Source of the DNA: an uncultured Verrucomicrobiota bacterium
GTDB lineage: Bacteria; Verrucomicrobiota; Kiritimatiellia; CAIVKH01
Length of the DNA: 32,681 nt
Reading direction: 5' to 3'
Assembly: GCA_937996795.1 (NCBI GenBank)
Contig: CALKUH010000009.1
Coordinates: 1 to 32,681, forward strand
Below, piece by piece: positions 23,025 through 31,440 of this stretch (position 1 is the first letter of the stretch; each line of letters begins with the position of its first letter). Position numbers and translations under genes: made by a program. A model generated the notes under the pieces. That model was not told the DNA's origin and ran no database searches. It saw only the letters and a program-made list of their open reading frames with translations.

Positions 23025-23124
23025 TCGTCCTCGATCCTGAATCCTCATCCCCTGTAGACGCGGACGATGACCGCGTTTGACGGACCTTCCGCGCCCAGCA
23101 TGCGCGGCTACAGTTCGAGGACGA
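23025..23124. repeat. 100-bp composite: paired hairpin repeat inside 10-bp inverted ends
   Basis: CTGTAG (23052-23057) leads into ACGCGG/CCGCGT (23058-23063 with 23071-23076); the second hairpin CCGCGC/GCGCGG (23089-23094 with 23102-23107) ends in CTACAG (23108-23113). The pair is bracketed by a perfect inverted repeat, TCGTCCTCGA (23025-23034) and TCGAGGACGA (23115-23124). It begins directly after the larE stop codon. Confidence 0.75.
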
Positions 23125-23137
23125 CAACGAGATGGAG

Positions 23138-23158
23138 GACGCGGACGATGAGCTACAG
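23138..23158. repeat. Half copy of the hairpin repeat providing a stop codon
   Basis: GACGCGGACGATGAGCTACAG repeats the left arm seen at 23057 and ends in CTACAG. Its CTA (23153-23155) is the complement of the TAG stop of the alcohol dehydrogenase gene. Confidence 0.6.
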
Positions 23159-24286
23159 CGCCGCCACCACCACCTGCGCCAGCGCCTCATCAGACAGCGC
23201 CACCGGATTGCCCTTCATGCTGCTCGTCGCCTGCGCCTTGCGCGCAATGTCCGCGGCATGCTCCGCCCGCACGCCATAGGACGCGAGGCCGGGAATCCGC
23301 ACCCGCGCGACCAACTCGCGCAACACGGCCACCGCCTCCCGCGGTGTCGCGTCCGCGCGCCCCGTGACCAGGCGCGCCACCTCGGCAAATTTTGCATCGT
23401 CTGCCGCGTCCTCCGTAGCCTTGGCGGAGGAGGATAAAAAGTTTTTCTCGAACACGCCCGGCAGCAGCGCGGCGCAGACCGCGCCGTGCGGGGCGTCAAA
23501 CAAGCCGCCGATGGGGCCGGCGAGGCCGTGTACGGCGCCGAGGCCCGCGTTCGCCAGGGCCATGCCGCTGTAGAGCGCGGCGAGCGCGAGGTCGGACCGG
23601 GCCTCCCGATCGCCGCCGTTCGCCACCGCGCGCGGCAGTGAACGGATCACGCGCGGAATCCCGTCGCGGCACAACGCGTCCACCAGCGGCGTCGCCTTGC
23701 ACGAGAGGAACGGTTCAATCAGCTGCGCCAGCGCGTCCATTCCGCTCGCGGCGGTCTGCGCGGGCGGCAGGTCCAGCATGAGATCCGGATCCACCAGCGC
23801 GACGTGCGGCAACATCAACGGACTGCGCAGGCTGACCTTCAGCCGGTGCTCCGGCGAAAACAACACGGCGTTCCGCGTCGCCTCGGACCCCGTGCCCGCG
23901 GTGGTCGGGACGGCAATAAACGGAATCGACGGCCTCGTGATGGCGCGCCCCGCGCCGATGAGTTCCGCGTAGTCGAGCGGATCGCCGCCGTTCGCGAGCA
24001 GCATCGCGATCGCCTTGCCCGCGTCGATGACGCTGCCGCCGCCGATGGCGACGACCACATCCACGCGCGCCTCGCGCGCGGACGCCACGCCGGCGCGAAT
24101 GGCGTCGAACGACGGCTCGCCCGCGATGGCCACCACGGCGACGGCCTCCAAGCGGTCCGCGAAGCGCCGGGATGCGCCGGTTACCAGCAGAGCCCTCGCG
24201 CCACGCGCCGCAACGAGCGCCGGCAATTCCGCCGCGCGACCAGAACCGAAGAGCACCTGCTGTGCGGTGGCGAAATCAAACCTCAT
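23153..24286 (-). CDS. Iron-type (group III) alcohol dehydrogenase family protein
   Basis: A 377-residue NAD(P)-dependent dehydrogenase. The Rossmann half has AIGGGSVIDAGKAIA and PTTAGTGSEATRNAVL. The metal site uses Asp in SGMDALAQLIEPF and two His in AVHGLAGPIGGLFDAPHGAVCA; the His normally four residues after the Asp (DALxH) is Gln here, a variant seen in part of the family. Near residue 290 the protein contains SSSAKATEDAA, encoded by an inserted palindromic repeat (see 23402), without loss of frame. The gene ends CTG TAG, with the stop in a dispersed repeat. It lies 22 nt after the monooxygenase-like gene in the same direction. Substrate unknown. Confidence 0.9.
   Translation of the reverse strand: MRFDFATAQQVLFGSGRAAELPALVAARGARALLVTGASRRFADRLEAVAVVAIAGEPSFDAIRAGVASAREARVDVVVAIGGGSVIDAGKAIAMLLANGGDPLDYAELIGAGRAITRPSIPFIAVPTTAGTGSEATRNAVLFSPEHRLKVSLRSPLMLPHVALVDPDLMLDLPPAQTAASGMDALAQLIEPFLSCKATPLVDALCRDGIPRVIRSLPRAVANGGDREARSDLALAALYSGMALANAGLGAVHGLAGPIGGLFDAPHGAVCAALLPGVFEKNFLSSSAKATEDAADDAKFAEVARLVTGRADATPREAVAVLRELVARVRIPGLASYGVRAEHAADIARKAQATSSMKGNPVALSDEALAQVVVAAL
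23402..23442. repeat. In-frame palindromic repeat encoding SSSAKATED
   Basis: TCCTCCG (23409-23415) and CGGAGGA (23425-23431) flank the loop TAGCCTTGG. On the minus strand it reads as SSSAKATEDAA inside the alcohol dehydrogenase. From memory the same peptide recurs in unrelated proteins of PVC and candidate-phylum genomes, which marks it as a mobile or spreading repeat rather than part of the enzyme fold. Edges are approximate. Confidence 0.7.
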
Positions 24287-24308
24287 GAATCAATCCGCCG
24301 GGCTCCCG

Positions 24309-24602
24309 TTATACGAGTTCCACGTACTTCACGCTGCGCCGCTCCACGGCCATCAGCGGCGCAACCGCATCGCGCCACGCGGCGTAGTGCGCCGTGGCCT
24401 TGTGCGCGGCGGGCGCATCGGCGGATTTGTACTCCTCGATCAGGAGGAAGCGCGTCGGCTCGTCGGCCTGCTGGTAGGCATCGAAGCGCGCCACGCCCGG
24501 CTCCCGACGACTCGCCCGCGCATTCGCCAGCGTCGCCGCCTTGAACGCCTCCACTCCGTCAGGCTTCACCTGCACATGGACATGCACAATGATCGGATTC
24601 AT
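24309..24602 (-). CDS. Antibiotic-biosynthesis-monooxygenase (ABM/YgiN-LsrG-like) protein
   Basis: A 97-residue protein with the ABM ferredoxin-like fold: MNPIIVHVHVQVKPDGVEAF, ASRREPGVARFDAYQ, FLLIEEYKSADAPAAHKATAHYAAW. This matches the small dimeric quinol monooxygenase/LsrG group. HKATxHY is the typical family signature. Such proteins oxidise quinols or rearrange small keto compounds without bound cofactor; the substrate here is unknown. It precedes the iron-type dehydrogenase by 22 nt and is probably co-transcribed with it. A TAGAGT hexamer sits 6 nt before the ATG and no Shine-Dalgarno is visible. Confidence 0.85.
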   Translation of the reverse strand: MNPIIVHVHVQVKPDGVEAFKAATLANARASRREPGVARFDAYQQADEPTRFLLIEEYKSADAPAAHKATAHYAAWRDAVAPLMAVERRSVKYVELV

Positions 24603-24665
24603 GCGGGCACTCTAGCGCGGAAATTGCATCGTCCGCGATCCAATTTCCGGGTTAGGTTCTGGCGC
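24603..24665. promoter_or_regulatory. Divergent promoter region with two start-proximal -10 boxes
   Basis: Within 63 bp, TAGAGT on the minus strand (24609-24614) lies 6 nt before ATG 24602, and TAGGTT on the plus strand (24653-24658) lies 7 nt before ATG 24666. Neither has a strong -35 or a Shine-Dalgarno. Confidence 0.45.
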
Positions 24666-26177
24666 ATGACGTTCACGCGGTTGCCCTCATCCCTCGGCTG
24701 GCTCTTCGCCTCGCTGTGCCTCGCATTTCTATTCCGCCTTCCGTCCTTCCCGTTTTCGGTCATCGACTGGGACGAAAGCACGTTCGCAATCATGGGCGAC
24801 AGCGTGATGCGCGGGCACCTGCCGTACACCGAACTGACCGACAACAAGCCGCCACTGATTTTCCTCTTCTTCGCCGCGATTCAGGCGCTGTTCGGCAAGT
24901 CGCTGCTCGCCATCCGGCTGGCCGCCACCGTCCTGACCGCGCTGACCGCGTGGCTGTGCGTGCTGACGGCGCGACGCGCGTTCGGTCTCGGGCCGTGGTC
25001 GATGCTCGCCCTCGTGCCGGTTGTGGCACTCGCGAGCGTTAAACCGGGCACCGGCGCATTGCTGACGGAGCATCTGGCCATCCTGCCCATGGCGGGCGCG
25101 CTCTATCTGCTCACAGCGGACCACTGGCGCCCCGGCCGCGCGTTTGCGCTCGGCCTGTTCGCGGCGCTGGCCGTGCTGACGCGGACGAACCTCGTGTACC
25201 CCGCGATCCTGCTCGCCTTCGCGGCGCTGCGCCTGAAGCCAATCCCCGGGGCGCACCGCCTCACCATCATCGCCGCGTTCGGCGCGGGCGCGGTGCTGCC
25301 GCTCGTGCTCCTGTTGGCGGCGTATCGCGACGCACTGGACGTCTTGTACCGCGCGACCGTGGCGGGCCCGCTGGCGTATTCGGGTGGAGCGAGCCTCTTC
25401 ACGCCCGCGTGGTTCCGGTCCATCGGCGCGCTGCTCGCGCTGTGTTTCCAGCCCTCGATGGCGCTGCTTTCCGCCGGTTTCGCCGCCGGCGCCGCGCTCG
25501 CGTTAGCGCGCCCGGATCGGCGGGGCATGGCCGTGGCGCTCCTCATCGGCTGGCTCGGTACGGTCGCCGGCATCGCAGCCGGCGGCTGGATGTTCGAGCA
25601 CTACCTGATCCAGCTCCTGCCGTTCATGGCGCCGCTGTTCGCCCTCGCGATGGAGCCGATGGCGCGCGCGCGCCGCCGCACCATCGCGCTGGTCGCAACG
25701 GTGTTGTGCGTCTGGTGGGGCGCGATGCTGGCACAGCCCTACCGCTACCACGCCCAGCGCTTGCGGGCCGGTGCGTGGGGTGAACCGGATCCGCCCGCGC
25801 AACTCGTGGCGCACCTCGATCGAGCGGGGGCGCGAGGCAAAACGCTCTTCATCGCCGACGCCCACATCGCGTACTGGCTGCTCGACGCCGTGCCGCCGAC
25901 GCGCGTGGTGCATCCCTCGAATCTCGGACTCCCCGCGATGATGCGCGCCGTGCTCGGGCCGGAGTGGAGCGCGGCTTCCGAACTCGATGCCATCTTCGCC
26001 CGCGCGCCCGCCTTCGTCGTCCTGCCCGACGACCTGGATCTCCTGACGCTGGACCCGGAGGCCCGACGGCGCCTCGAACATCACCTCGCGCAGGCGTACC
26101 AAATCGATACCGTGATCGCGCAGTTGCGGGTCTATGTGCGCCGCGAAACGCCCGCCGCGCGTCCGGCGCGCCCTTGA
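24666..26177 (+). CDS. GT39-like membrane glycosyltransferase
   Basis: A 503-residue polytopic protein. The first periplasmic loop holds VIDWDESTFAIMGDSVMRGHLPYTELTDNKPPLIF, the hallmark of bacterial GT39/ArnT-type transferases (acidic DWDE cluster, NKPP). About ten more membrane spans follow, then a soluble C-terminal domain of about 130 residues (PPAQLVAHLDRAGARGKTLFIADAHI...). It probably transfers a polyprenyl-phosphate-linked sugar to a surface molecule; acceptor unknown. The frame runs upstream through the divergent spacer, but ATG 24666 begins the hydrophobic N-terminus naturally. rhlE follows after 47 nt. Confidence 0.85.
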   Translation: MTFTRLPSSLGWLFASLCLAFLFRLPSFPFSVIDWDESTFAIMGDSVMRGHLPYTELTDNKPPLIFLFFAAIQALFGKSLLAIRLAATVLTALTAWLCVLTARRAFGLGPWSMLALVPVVALASVKPGTGALLTEHLAILPMAGALYLLTADHWRPGRAFALGLFAALAVLTRTNLVYPAILLAFAALRLKPIPGAHRLTIIAAFGAGAVLPLVLLLAAYRDALDVLYRATVAGPLAYSGGASLFTPAWFRSIGALLALCFQPSMALLSAGFAAGAALALARPDRRGMAVALLIGWLGTVAGIAAGGWMFEHYLIQLLPFMAPLFALAMEPMARARRRTIALVATVLCVWWGAMLAQPYRYHAQRLRAGAWGEPDPPAQLVAHLDRAGARGKTLFIADAHIAYWLLDAVPPTRVVHPSNLGLPAMMRAVLGPEWSAASELDAIFARAPAFVVLPDDLDLLTLDPEARRRLEHHLAQAYQIDTVIAQLRVYVRRETPAARPARP

Positions 26178-26202
26178 CTTCGCGGCGCGCAGGGACCACT
26201 GT
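26174..26202 (+). promoter_or_regulatory. Possible rhlE promoter
   Basis: TTGACT (26174-26179), a 17-nt spacer and CACTGT (26197-26202). It overlaps the stop codon of the glycosyltransferase gene. The -35 is good; the -10 fits poorly. Confidence 0.35.
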
Positions 26203-26224
26203 GCGCGGTTTTCCGAGGAAAAAC

Positions 26225-27565
<1,341 letters not shown>

Positions 27566-27575
27566 ACGACTGCGC

Positions 27576-27594
27576 TCAACGCGCGCGGCTACAG
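27576..27594. repeat. Half hairpin repeat providing a stop codon
   Basis: GCGCGCGGCTACAG (27581-27594) matches the right end of the paired repeats. Its CTA (27589-27591) is the stop codon (TAG on the minus strand) of the membrane protein gene that follows. Confidence 0.55.
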
Positions 27595-28296
27595 GGCAAT
27601 CCGCCGTGAACCGGGCCAGGCGCCAGTGGTGCGCCAGAGGCTGAACAGATAGGCGGTCAACACGCTCAACACGAGCATTTCGCCCGTCTCCTCCACAAGT
27701 TCAAAGAGGCGCTCCGCGCGAGCGTTCCAGAAGGCGGCATGCAGGATGTCGCCGACACCACCAAACGCGAGGACGGCGCCAAGCAGCAGCGCGAACGGAT
27801 AAAACGACGCGCGCTGCCCCGCGGTGCAGGCCCGCGCCGCCATCAGGAACAGGCCCGCATAGAGGACGCCCAACCCGCACAAATAAATCGCCTCGCCAAT
27901 TTCAATGGGCCGGTAGTAGGCCTCGAAACGCTGCAGGTGGAGCCAGCGCGAAAGATAAATGCCCGCGCGCTCATGCAGTCCGAGCGAATCGTCGAGGAAC
28001 AGGTACGCAAAGCTGGCCGTCCATCCGCGATGCAGCGGCAGGAATGCGCCCAGGCTCCAGCACATCAGCGTGCACCAGATCCACTTCACGTACTGATAAC
28101 CCTCGCCGGACGCCTGCTCGATCGCGGGATCGAAGTAGCCCTCCGCCCCGATGAGGTCGAGTCCGATATGCCCCGCGAGAAAGACCCCGTCGGTGAAGAG
28201 GAGCGCCAGCAGCAGCACCTTCGCGGGGTTTCCCTCCTCCAGGAGTCGCCTGAGCGGCGAAATCATGCACGATAGGATGGGAGACTGGGCTTTCAT
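27589..28296 (-). CDS. Polytopic membrane protein of unknown function (DDSxxxHE motif)
   Basis: A 235-residue protein with about six hydrophobic segments: VLLLALLFTDGVFLAGHIGLDLI, the VKWIWCTLMCWSLGAFL region, FAYLFLDDS, EAIYLCGLGVLYAGLFLMAA, FYPFALLLGAVLAFGGVGDIL and LVLSVLTAYLFSL. A conserved-looking polar motif, LDDSLGLHERAG, follows the third segment, and an acidic EETGE precedes the last. I do not recognise a named family. A start at ATG 28296 is supported by GATAAT ending 9 nt upstream; ATG 28266 is an alternative. The gene ends CTG TAG inside a dispersed repeat. It shares general style with the 30216 protein. Confidence 0.7.
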   Translation of the reverse strand: MKAQSPILSCMISPLRRLLEEGNPAKVLLLALLFTDGVFLAGHIGLDLIGAEGYFDPAIEQASGEGYQYVKWIWCTLMCWSLGAFLPLHRGWTASFAYLFLDDSLGLHERAGIYLSRWLHLQRFEAYYRPIEIGEAIYLCGLGVLYAGLFLMAARACTAGQRASFYPFALLLGAVLAFGGVGDILHAAFWNARAERLFELVEETGEMLVLSVLTAYLFSLWRTTGAWPGSRRIAL

Positions 28297-28360
28297 TAGA
28301 TTCGGATTATCAGGCGAGCAGGATGATGGCCAGCCCAAACACGTCTTTGCGCTGCAACTC

Positions 28361-28388
28361 TTGTCTCCCCGCGCGAAGCGTTTATGAT
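28361..28388 (+). promoter_or_regulatory. Promoter of the secreted hydrolase gene
   Basis: TTGTCT (28361-28366), a 16-nt spacer and TATGAT (28383-28388). The -10 ends 7 nt before ATG 28396, so transcription should start on or next to the start codon. ATGs at 28384 and 28387 overlap the -10 and are unlikely starts. Confidence 0.6.
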
Positions 28389-28395
28389 GCGGCGC

Positions 28396-29241
28396 ATGAA
28401 ATCACGCCTCGCCGCCGCGCTGATGGCCACCGCCGTCTTTTCACCGCACCCGGCTTCTGCGGGCGAGGTCCGCCTGATCCCCGGGACGCCGGTTGAATTC
28501 GAGGTGCCGGCTGCGCCGCCGTCGCTCGCACACCTGTACCGCCAGAAATCGGAACCCGTGCGCATGTCGATCCAGTTGCCCGCCGACTACTCGCCCAGCC
28601 GTTCGTATCCCGTGCTGGTGTTCCTGAGCGGGGGCGACGGCGGGGGCGGCGGCGAACTGCACATGGCGCGGCCCTTCCTCGGCGCCGAGGGGTATGTCCT
28701 GTGCAACTTTCCGCTCTTCAAGAAGAACATCGCGGGCGCGACCCCCGACGAGCAACTGTCCGTCACGCCGCTCGACGCGGACCACGCGCTGCCGGCGCTT
28801 CGCCTGCTGCTGGATGAACTGCGCCGCCGCGTGCCGAACATCGACGAGTCGCGCAGCGTGTTCGCCGGCTTCTCCAACGGCGCGAACACCGCGGCGCTCA
28901 TCCTCTGGTCGGGCGACCGCGACCTGATTTCCCGATTCTCGACCTATATCCTGATCGAAGGAGGCTTCTGGCTCGGCATGGACTACGACCGCTGGAGCGG
29001 CGCGAAATTTGCCGTGCCCTCCTTCGACTCCTTCGCGGACAAACGCCTGCTCTTTGTGTTCGGCGCGGATGAAAACCCGCCGGATCGCATTCCGTTCATC
29101 AAGGACGCGCGCACAACCATCGAAGTCCTGCGCGAGGCGGGCATCGACACCGCCGAATGGCCGATGCGCGGCGTGGGCCATGACTTCCCGCCACACGAAA
29201 TGGACGCCATCCGCGCGTGGCTTTTGCCAAAGCTGCGCTGA
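28396..29241 (+). CDS. Secreted alpha/beta-hydrolase (esterase-like)
   Basis: A 281-residue exported protein. The signal peptide is MKSRLAAALMATAVFSPHPASA. The hydrolase core starts at MSIQLPADYSPSRSYPVLVFLSGGDGGGGG (oxyanion-hole strand). The nucleophile elbow is FAGFSNGANTAAL near residue 153 (GxSxG with Ser), an acid candidate is in FVFGADENPPD, and the catalytic His is in GVGHDFPPHEM near residue 262. It resembles secreted esterases and peptidase-S9-like hydrolases; the natural substrate, perhaps an esterified polysaccharide, is not shown by the sequence. It converges with the DNA glycosylase gene, 6 nt apart. Confidence 0.82.
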   Translation: MKSRLAAALMATAVFSPHPASAGEVRLIPGTPVEFEVPAAPPSLAHLYRQKSEPVRMSIQLPADYSPSRSYPVLVFLSGGDGGGGGELHMARPFLGAEGYVLCNFPLFKKNIAGATPDEQLSVTPLDADHALPALRLLLDELRRRVPNIDESRSVFAGFSNGANTAALILWSGDRDLISRFSTYILIEGGFWLGMDYDRWSGAKFAVPSFDSFADKRLLFVFGADENPPDRIPFIKDARTTIEVLREAGIDTAEWPMRGVGHDFPPHEMDAIRAWLLPKLR

Positions 29242-29247
29242 CCCGCG

Positions 29248-30162
29248 TCAGCCCTCCGTCCACTCTTTCGTCAGCATCAGCCAGAACGCCAGCCCGGCAT
29301 ACGGGCCGTAGGCGCGGAATCGCTTGCGGATCGCCGCGTCGGACACCGTGCGGCGGCCCAGCAGCCGCGCGTAGGCGGGGCGTGTCCACGAATCGAGCAC
29401 GAGCCGCGAGTGGCGGCCCAGCATCATCAGGATGTGCGCGGCGGCATACGGGCCCACACCGGGCAGCGCAAGCAGGCGCTCTTCCACATCGTCATCCGCG
29501 AGCGCCGCCGGGTGGCCGGGCGCGAAGGACTCGAGATCCAGCGTGCCGTCGCTCACCGCGCGCGCAACGGCACGGATGTAGGGGCCCCGATATCCCGCGC
29601 GCACCACGTCGCGATAGAACGCGTCGTCCGCTGCGGCCAGCGCGGCCGGCGTCGGGAACGCGCGCCCCTCCACGGAATCGCGCGCCGCGCCGGGCGCGGG
29701 GCGGCCCAGGTGACGCACCAGTTGGTGCACCATCCGCTCCGTGGCCGACCATGCGCAGTTGGTCGTGCAGATCGTCTTGATGACTTCTTCAAACACCGTG
29801 GCGCACCGCATCAGGCGCCCGGCGCCGCGCGCGGCCCACGCCAGGTCGGGGTCGCGACGGATGCGCGCATAGAAGGGCGAAAGGTCCGCATCGAGTCGGA
29901 ACAGGTGAGCGACCGCGCGCTCGAGTTCCGCGCGCTGCGCGGACGACGGCGGGCGCCCCGCGACATCGATGCGCGCCCGCCCGCCGCCGGCGTCCGACAC
30001 CACCACGGTCCGCACGCCACGCGAGAGCGCCAGCGTCACCGTCAGCGTGCGGGCCGCGCGATCGACGCGGTGCGGGGGCAGGTCGGCAACCCCGTGAGAC
30101 AACAGGCACCGCAGGAAATCCACCGGCTCGCCCGCCGGTCCTTTCAGTGGAATCGTGATCAT
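29248..30162 (-). CDS. HhH-GPD DNA glycosylase (AlkA/OGG-like)
   Basis: A 304-residue base-excision repair enzyme. The N-terminal half is a divergent AlkA/OGG-type beta domain. The HhH-GPD region begins near residue 110 (LMRCATVFEEVIKTICTTNCAWSATERMV). The hairpin is LPGVGPYAAAHILMMLG and the catalytic Asp lies in RLVLDSWTRPAYARL. The position of the OGG1 Schiff-base lysine is Tyr (GVGPY), so it should be a monofunctional glycosylase without lyase activity. Which damaged base it removes is open. ATG 30162 is preferred; 30174 is an alternative that overlaps the TATGCT hexamer. Confidence 0.88.
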   Translation of the reverse strand: MITIPLKGPAGEPVDFLRCLLSHGVADLPPHRVDRAARTLTVTLALSRGVRTVVVSDAGGGRARIDVAGRPPSSAQRAELERAVAHLFRLDADLSPFYARIRRDPDLAWAARGAGRLMRCATVFEEVIKTICTTNCAWSATERMVHQLVRHLGRPAPGAARDSVEGRAFPTPAALAAADDAFYRDVVRAGYRGPYIRAVARAVSDGTLDLESFAPGHPAALADDDVEERLLALPGVGPYAAAHILMMLGRHSRLVLDSWTRPAYARLLGRRTVSDAAIRKRFRAYGPYAGLAFWLMLTKEWTEG

Positions 30163-30169
30163 GCCCCGC

Positions 30170-30175
30170 AGCATA
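30170..30175 (-). promoter_or_regulatory. Start-proximal -10 box of the glycosylase gene
   Basis: TATGCT on the minus strand ends 7 nt before ATG 30162, with GCGGGGC between. No clear -35. Confidence 0.45.
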
Positions 30176-30215
30176 GCGCGGCTTCGGCCACCCGCCCATA
30201 CGGAAGGCGCGAGCG

Positions 30216-30221
30216 CTACAG
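30216..30221. repeat. Repeat-end CTACAG serving as stop codon
   Basis: CTACAG preceded by GCGCGAGCG looks like the end of a hairpin-repeat copy and provides the TAG stop of the 30216 gene. The copy is too degraded for the whole hairpin to be seen. Confidence 0.4.
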
Positions 30222-30956
30222 CGGCGTACGGAACGGCGTGCGCGGAAGAAGCGCGATGGACTGGAGGCCCACGTAGAGGAAGGACGACATGGAAATCAGC
30301 ATCTCAATGGCTTCTGACGATTTGTTGATCGCCGGTTGCAGCCAGCCCTCGAAGCGATGGTAGTCGTTGTAAAGATCGGGGAATCCAAACAGCAGGATGG
30401 CCCAGAACCACGGCAGCAGCAGGCGCGACGGCGCCAGCGGACGCAGCGCGGGGATGCGGCCCAGCGCCACGCCGATCAGGGCCGCCACGCCAAATCCGAG
30501 TCGCAGGAATTCGGTGTTCCCCTGTAGCGGCCAGACATTGTGCAGCGTGGTTTCCTCCTGGATGTTGATCGCCATCCAGCGCTCCGGCGTCTCCCATTTG
30601 AAAATCCACTGCCCCCATGCGATCTCCTCCCCGGCGAGGAAGAGCAGGCCGACGGCAAACACGCCGTAAAACCAAACGATCCAGCGCGGCCGCCCGGACC
30701 GCCACAGCGCGCGCGTCATCCACAAACCGTACAAGCCGCCCGCCACGAAGAAGAAGAGCGTCGCGATCTCCACCGCGCGGTTCTCGGAAAAATGGTGCAT
30801 CATCACCGGCCGCGTGGCCGGGATAAACAGCAACGCCCAAATGAACACCATGATGGCGTATGGCGCGACACCCAGAAACCGCTCCGAGACCGGACGGATG
30901 GGGATGGGCCCCACCTCACAACCGCGCGGACCCGACGATTCGTGTAAGACGCTCAT
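30216..30956 (-). CDS. Polytopic membrane protein of unknown function (GEExxWGQ motif)
   Basis: A 246-residue protein with about six spans (VAPYAIMVFIWALLFI, IATLFFFVAGGLYGLWM, WIVWFYGVFAVGLLFLAG, LGFGVAALIGVALG, LLLPWFWAILLFGF and a last one near SSFLYVGLQSIALL). Its hallmark is LAGEEIAWGQWIF followed by INIQEETTLHNV: glutamates and a His around a membrane span. I recall this pattern in a family common in PVC bacteria and cyanobacteria but know no function. ATG 30956 is chosen because TTGATT-N18-TATGCT ends 6 nt upstream; the longer frame to 31046 lies in the promoter. It ends CTG TAG, with CTACAG at 30216-30221 belonging to the dispersed repeat family. Confidence 0.75.
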   Translation of the reverse strand: MSVLHESSGPRGCEVGPIPIRPVSERFLGVAPYAIMVFIWALLFIPATRPVMMHHFSENRAVEIATLFFFVAGGLYGLWMTRALWRSGRPRWIVWFYGVFAVGLLFLAGEEIAWGQWIFKWETPERWMAINIQEETTLHNVWPLQGNTEFLRLGFGVAALIGVALGRIPALRPLAPSRLLLPWFWAILLFGFPDLYNDYHRFEGWLQPAINKSSEAIEMLISMSSFLYVGLQSIALLPRTPFRTPL

Positions 30957-30962
30957 GCGCGC

Positions 30963-30992
30963 AGCATATTCCGTTCGGGAAGTGGAAATCAA
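30963..30992 (-). promoter_or_regulatory. Promoter of the GEExxWGQ membrane protein gene
   Basis: On the minus strand TTGATT (30987-30992), an 18-nt spacer and TATGCT (30963-30968), ending 6 nt before the ATG at 30956. Confidence 0.55.
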
Positions 30993-31049
30993 CCCGTCGG
31001 GGAGGGAGAAAAGAAAAATGCGGCTCGCCAGCCGCAGCCCGGTCAAGCG

Positions 31050-31124
31050 CCCTCCGTCGCGGCGAAGACGCCGCTATGGAGGGCAGCCTTCGCCTTCGCC
31101 TTCGCTTCGCTACGGCGAAGGCTG
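31050..31124. repeat. Two tandem hairpins abutting the tRNA 3' end
   Basis: Hairpin 1: CCCTCC (31050-31055) with GGAGGG (31078-31083), plus an inner GCGGCG/GCCGC pairing. Hairpin 2: CAGCCTTCGCC (31084-31094) with GGCGAAGGCTG (31114-31124), a perfect 11-bp stem whose end overlaps the encoded CCA of the tRNA. The loop repeats CTTCGC. There is no T run, so a dispersed repeat is more likely than an intrinsic terminator. Confidence 0.65.
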
Positions 31125-31199
31125 GTGGGCGTAACAGGACTTGAACCTGTGACCCCTTCCATGTCAAGGAAGTGCTCTAGCCAACTGAGCTATACGCCC
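31123..31199 (-). tRNA. tRNA-Val (anticodon GAC)
   Basis: Minus-strand cloverleaf: acceptor GGGCGTA/TACGCCC, D stem GCTC/GAGC with AGTTGGCTA loop, anticodon stem CTTCC/GGAAG with loop TTGACAT (anticodon GAC, reads GUC/GUU), T stem ACAGG/CCTGT with TTCAAGT loop, discriminator A. CCA is encoded (31123-31125). All stems pair fully. Confidence 0.97.
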
Positions 31200-31211
31200 G
31201 ATGAAGCCGAC

Positions 31212-31239
31212 ACAGTAGCGCATACCGGGAAGGTGTCAA
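31212..31239 (-). promoter_or_regulatory. tRNA-Val promoter
   Basis: On the minus strand a consensus TTGACA (31234-31239), a 16-nt spacer and TACTGT (31212-31217), placing the start about 6 nt before the tRNA 5' end. Confidence 0.75.
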
Positions 31240-31397
31240 GGTCGCGAACAGCAACAAACACCCACTAAAACCGCATTTTCAGACGGTTACAGAACTTTCC
31301 ACACACTCGAAATCCCTCGCGATGAAGCAGCCATATATTCACGAACAAGACGCCGTCAATTCCGCCCTATACGCCTCTTCCGTCAAATTTGAGGCGA

Positions 31398-31419
31398 AAA
31401 GTGGCCGCAAAGTGGCCGC
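31398..31419. repeat. Tandem 11-bp repeat, possible remnant of an integrase 3' end
   Basis: AAAGTGGCCGC occurs twice in tandem. One plus-strand frame through it ends RRKVAAKWPQNLGADS followed by a stop and then the hairpin at 31441; such tails occur on phage-type integrases of PVC bacteria from memory. No integrase catalytic core is present. Stretch 31240-31440 otherwise shows no gene beyond a 37-codon frame (31322-31435) that I do not trust. Confidence 0.3.
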
Positions 31420-31440
31420 AGAATTTGGGCGCTGATAGCT

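Noticed and set aside
24603..24665. Sigma-54 promoter for the NtrC-like regulator
   Set aside because: I looked for GG-N10-GC elements in this and other spacers and found none with convincing flanks.
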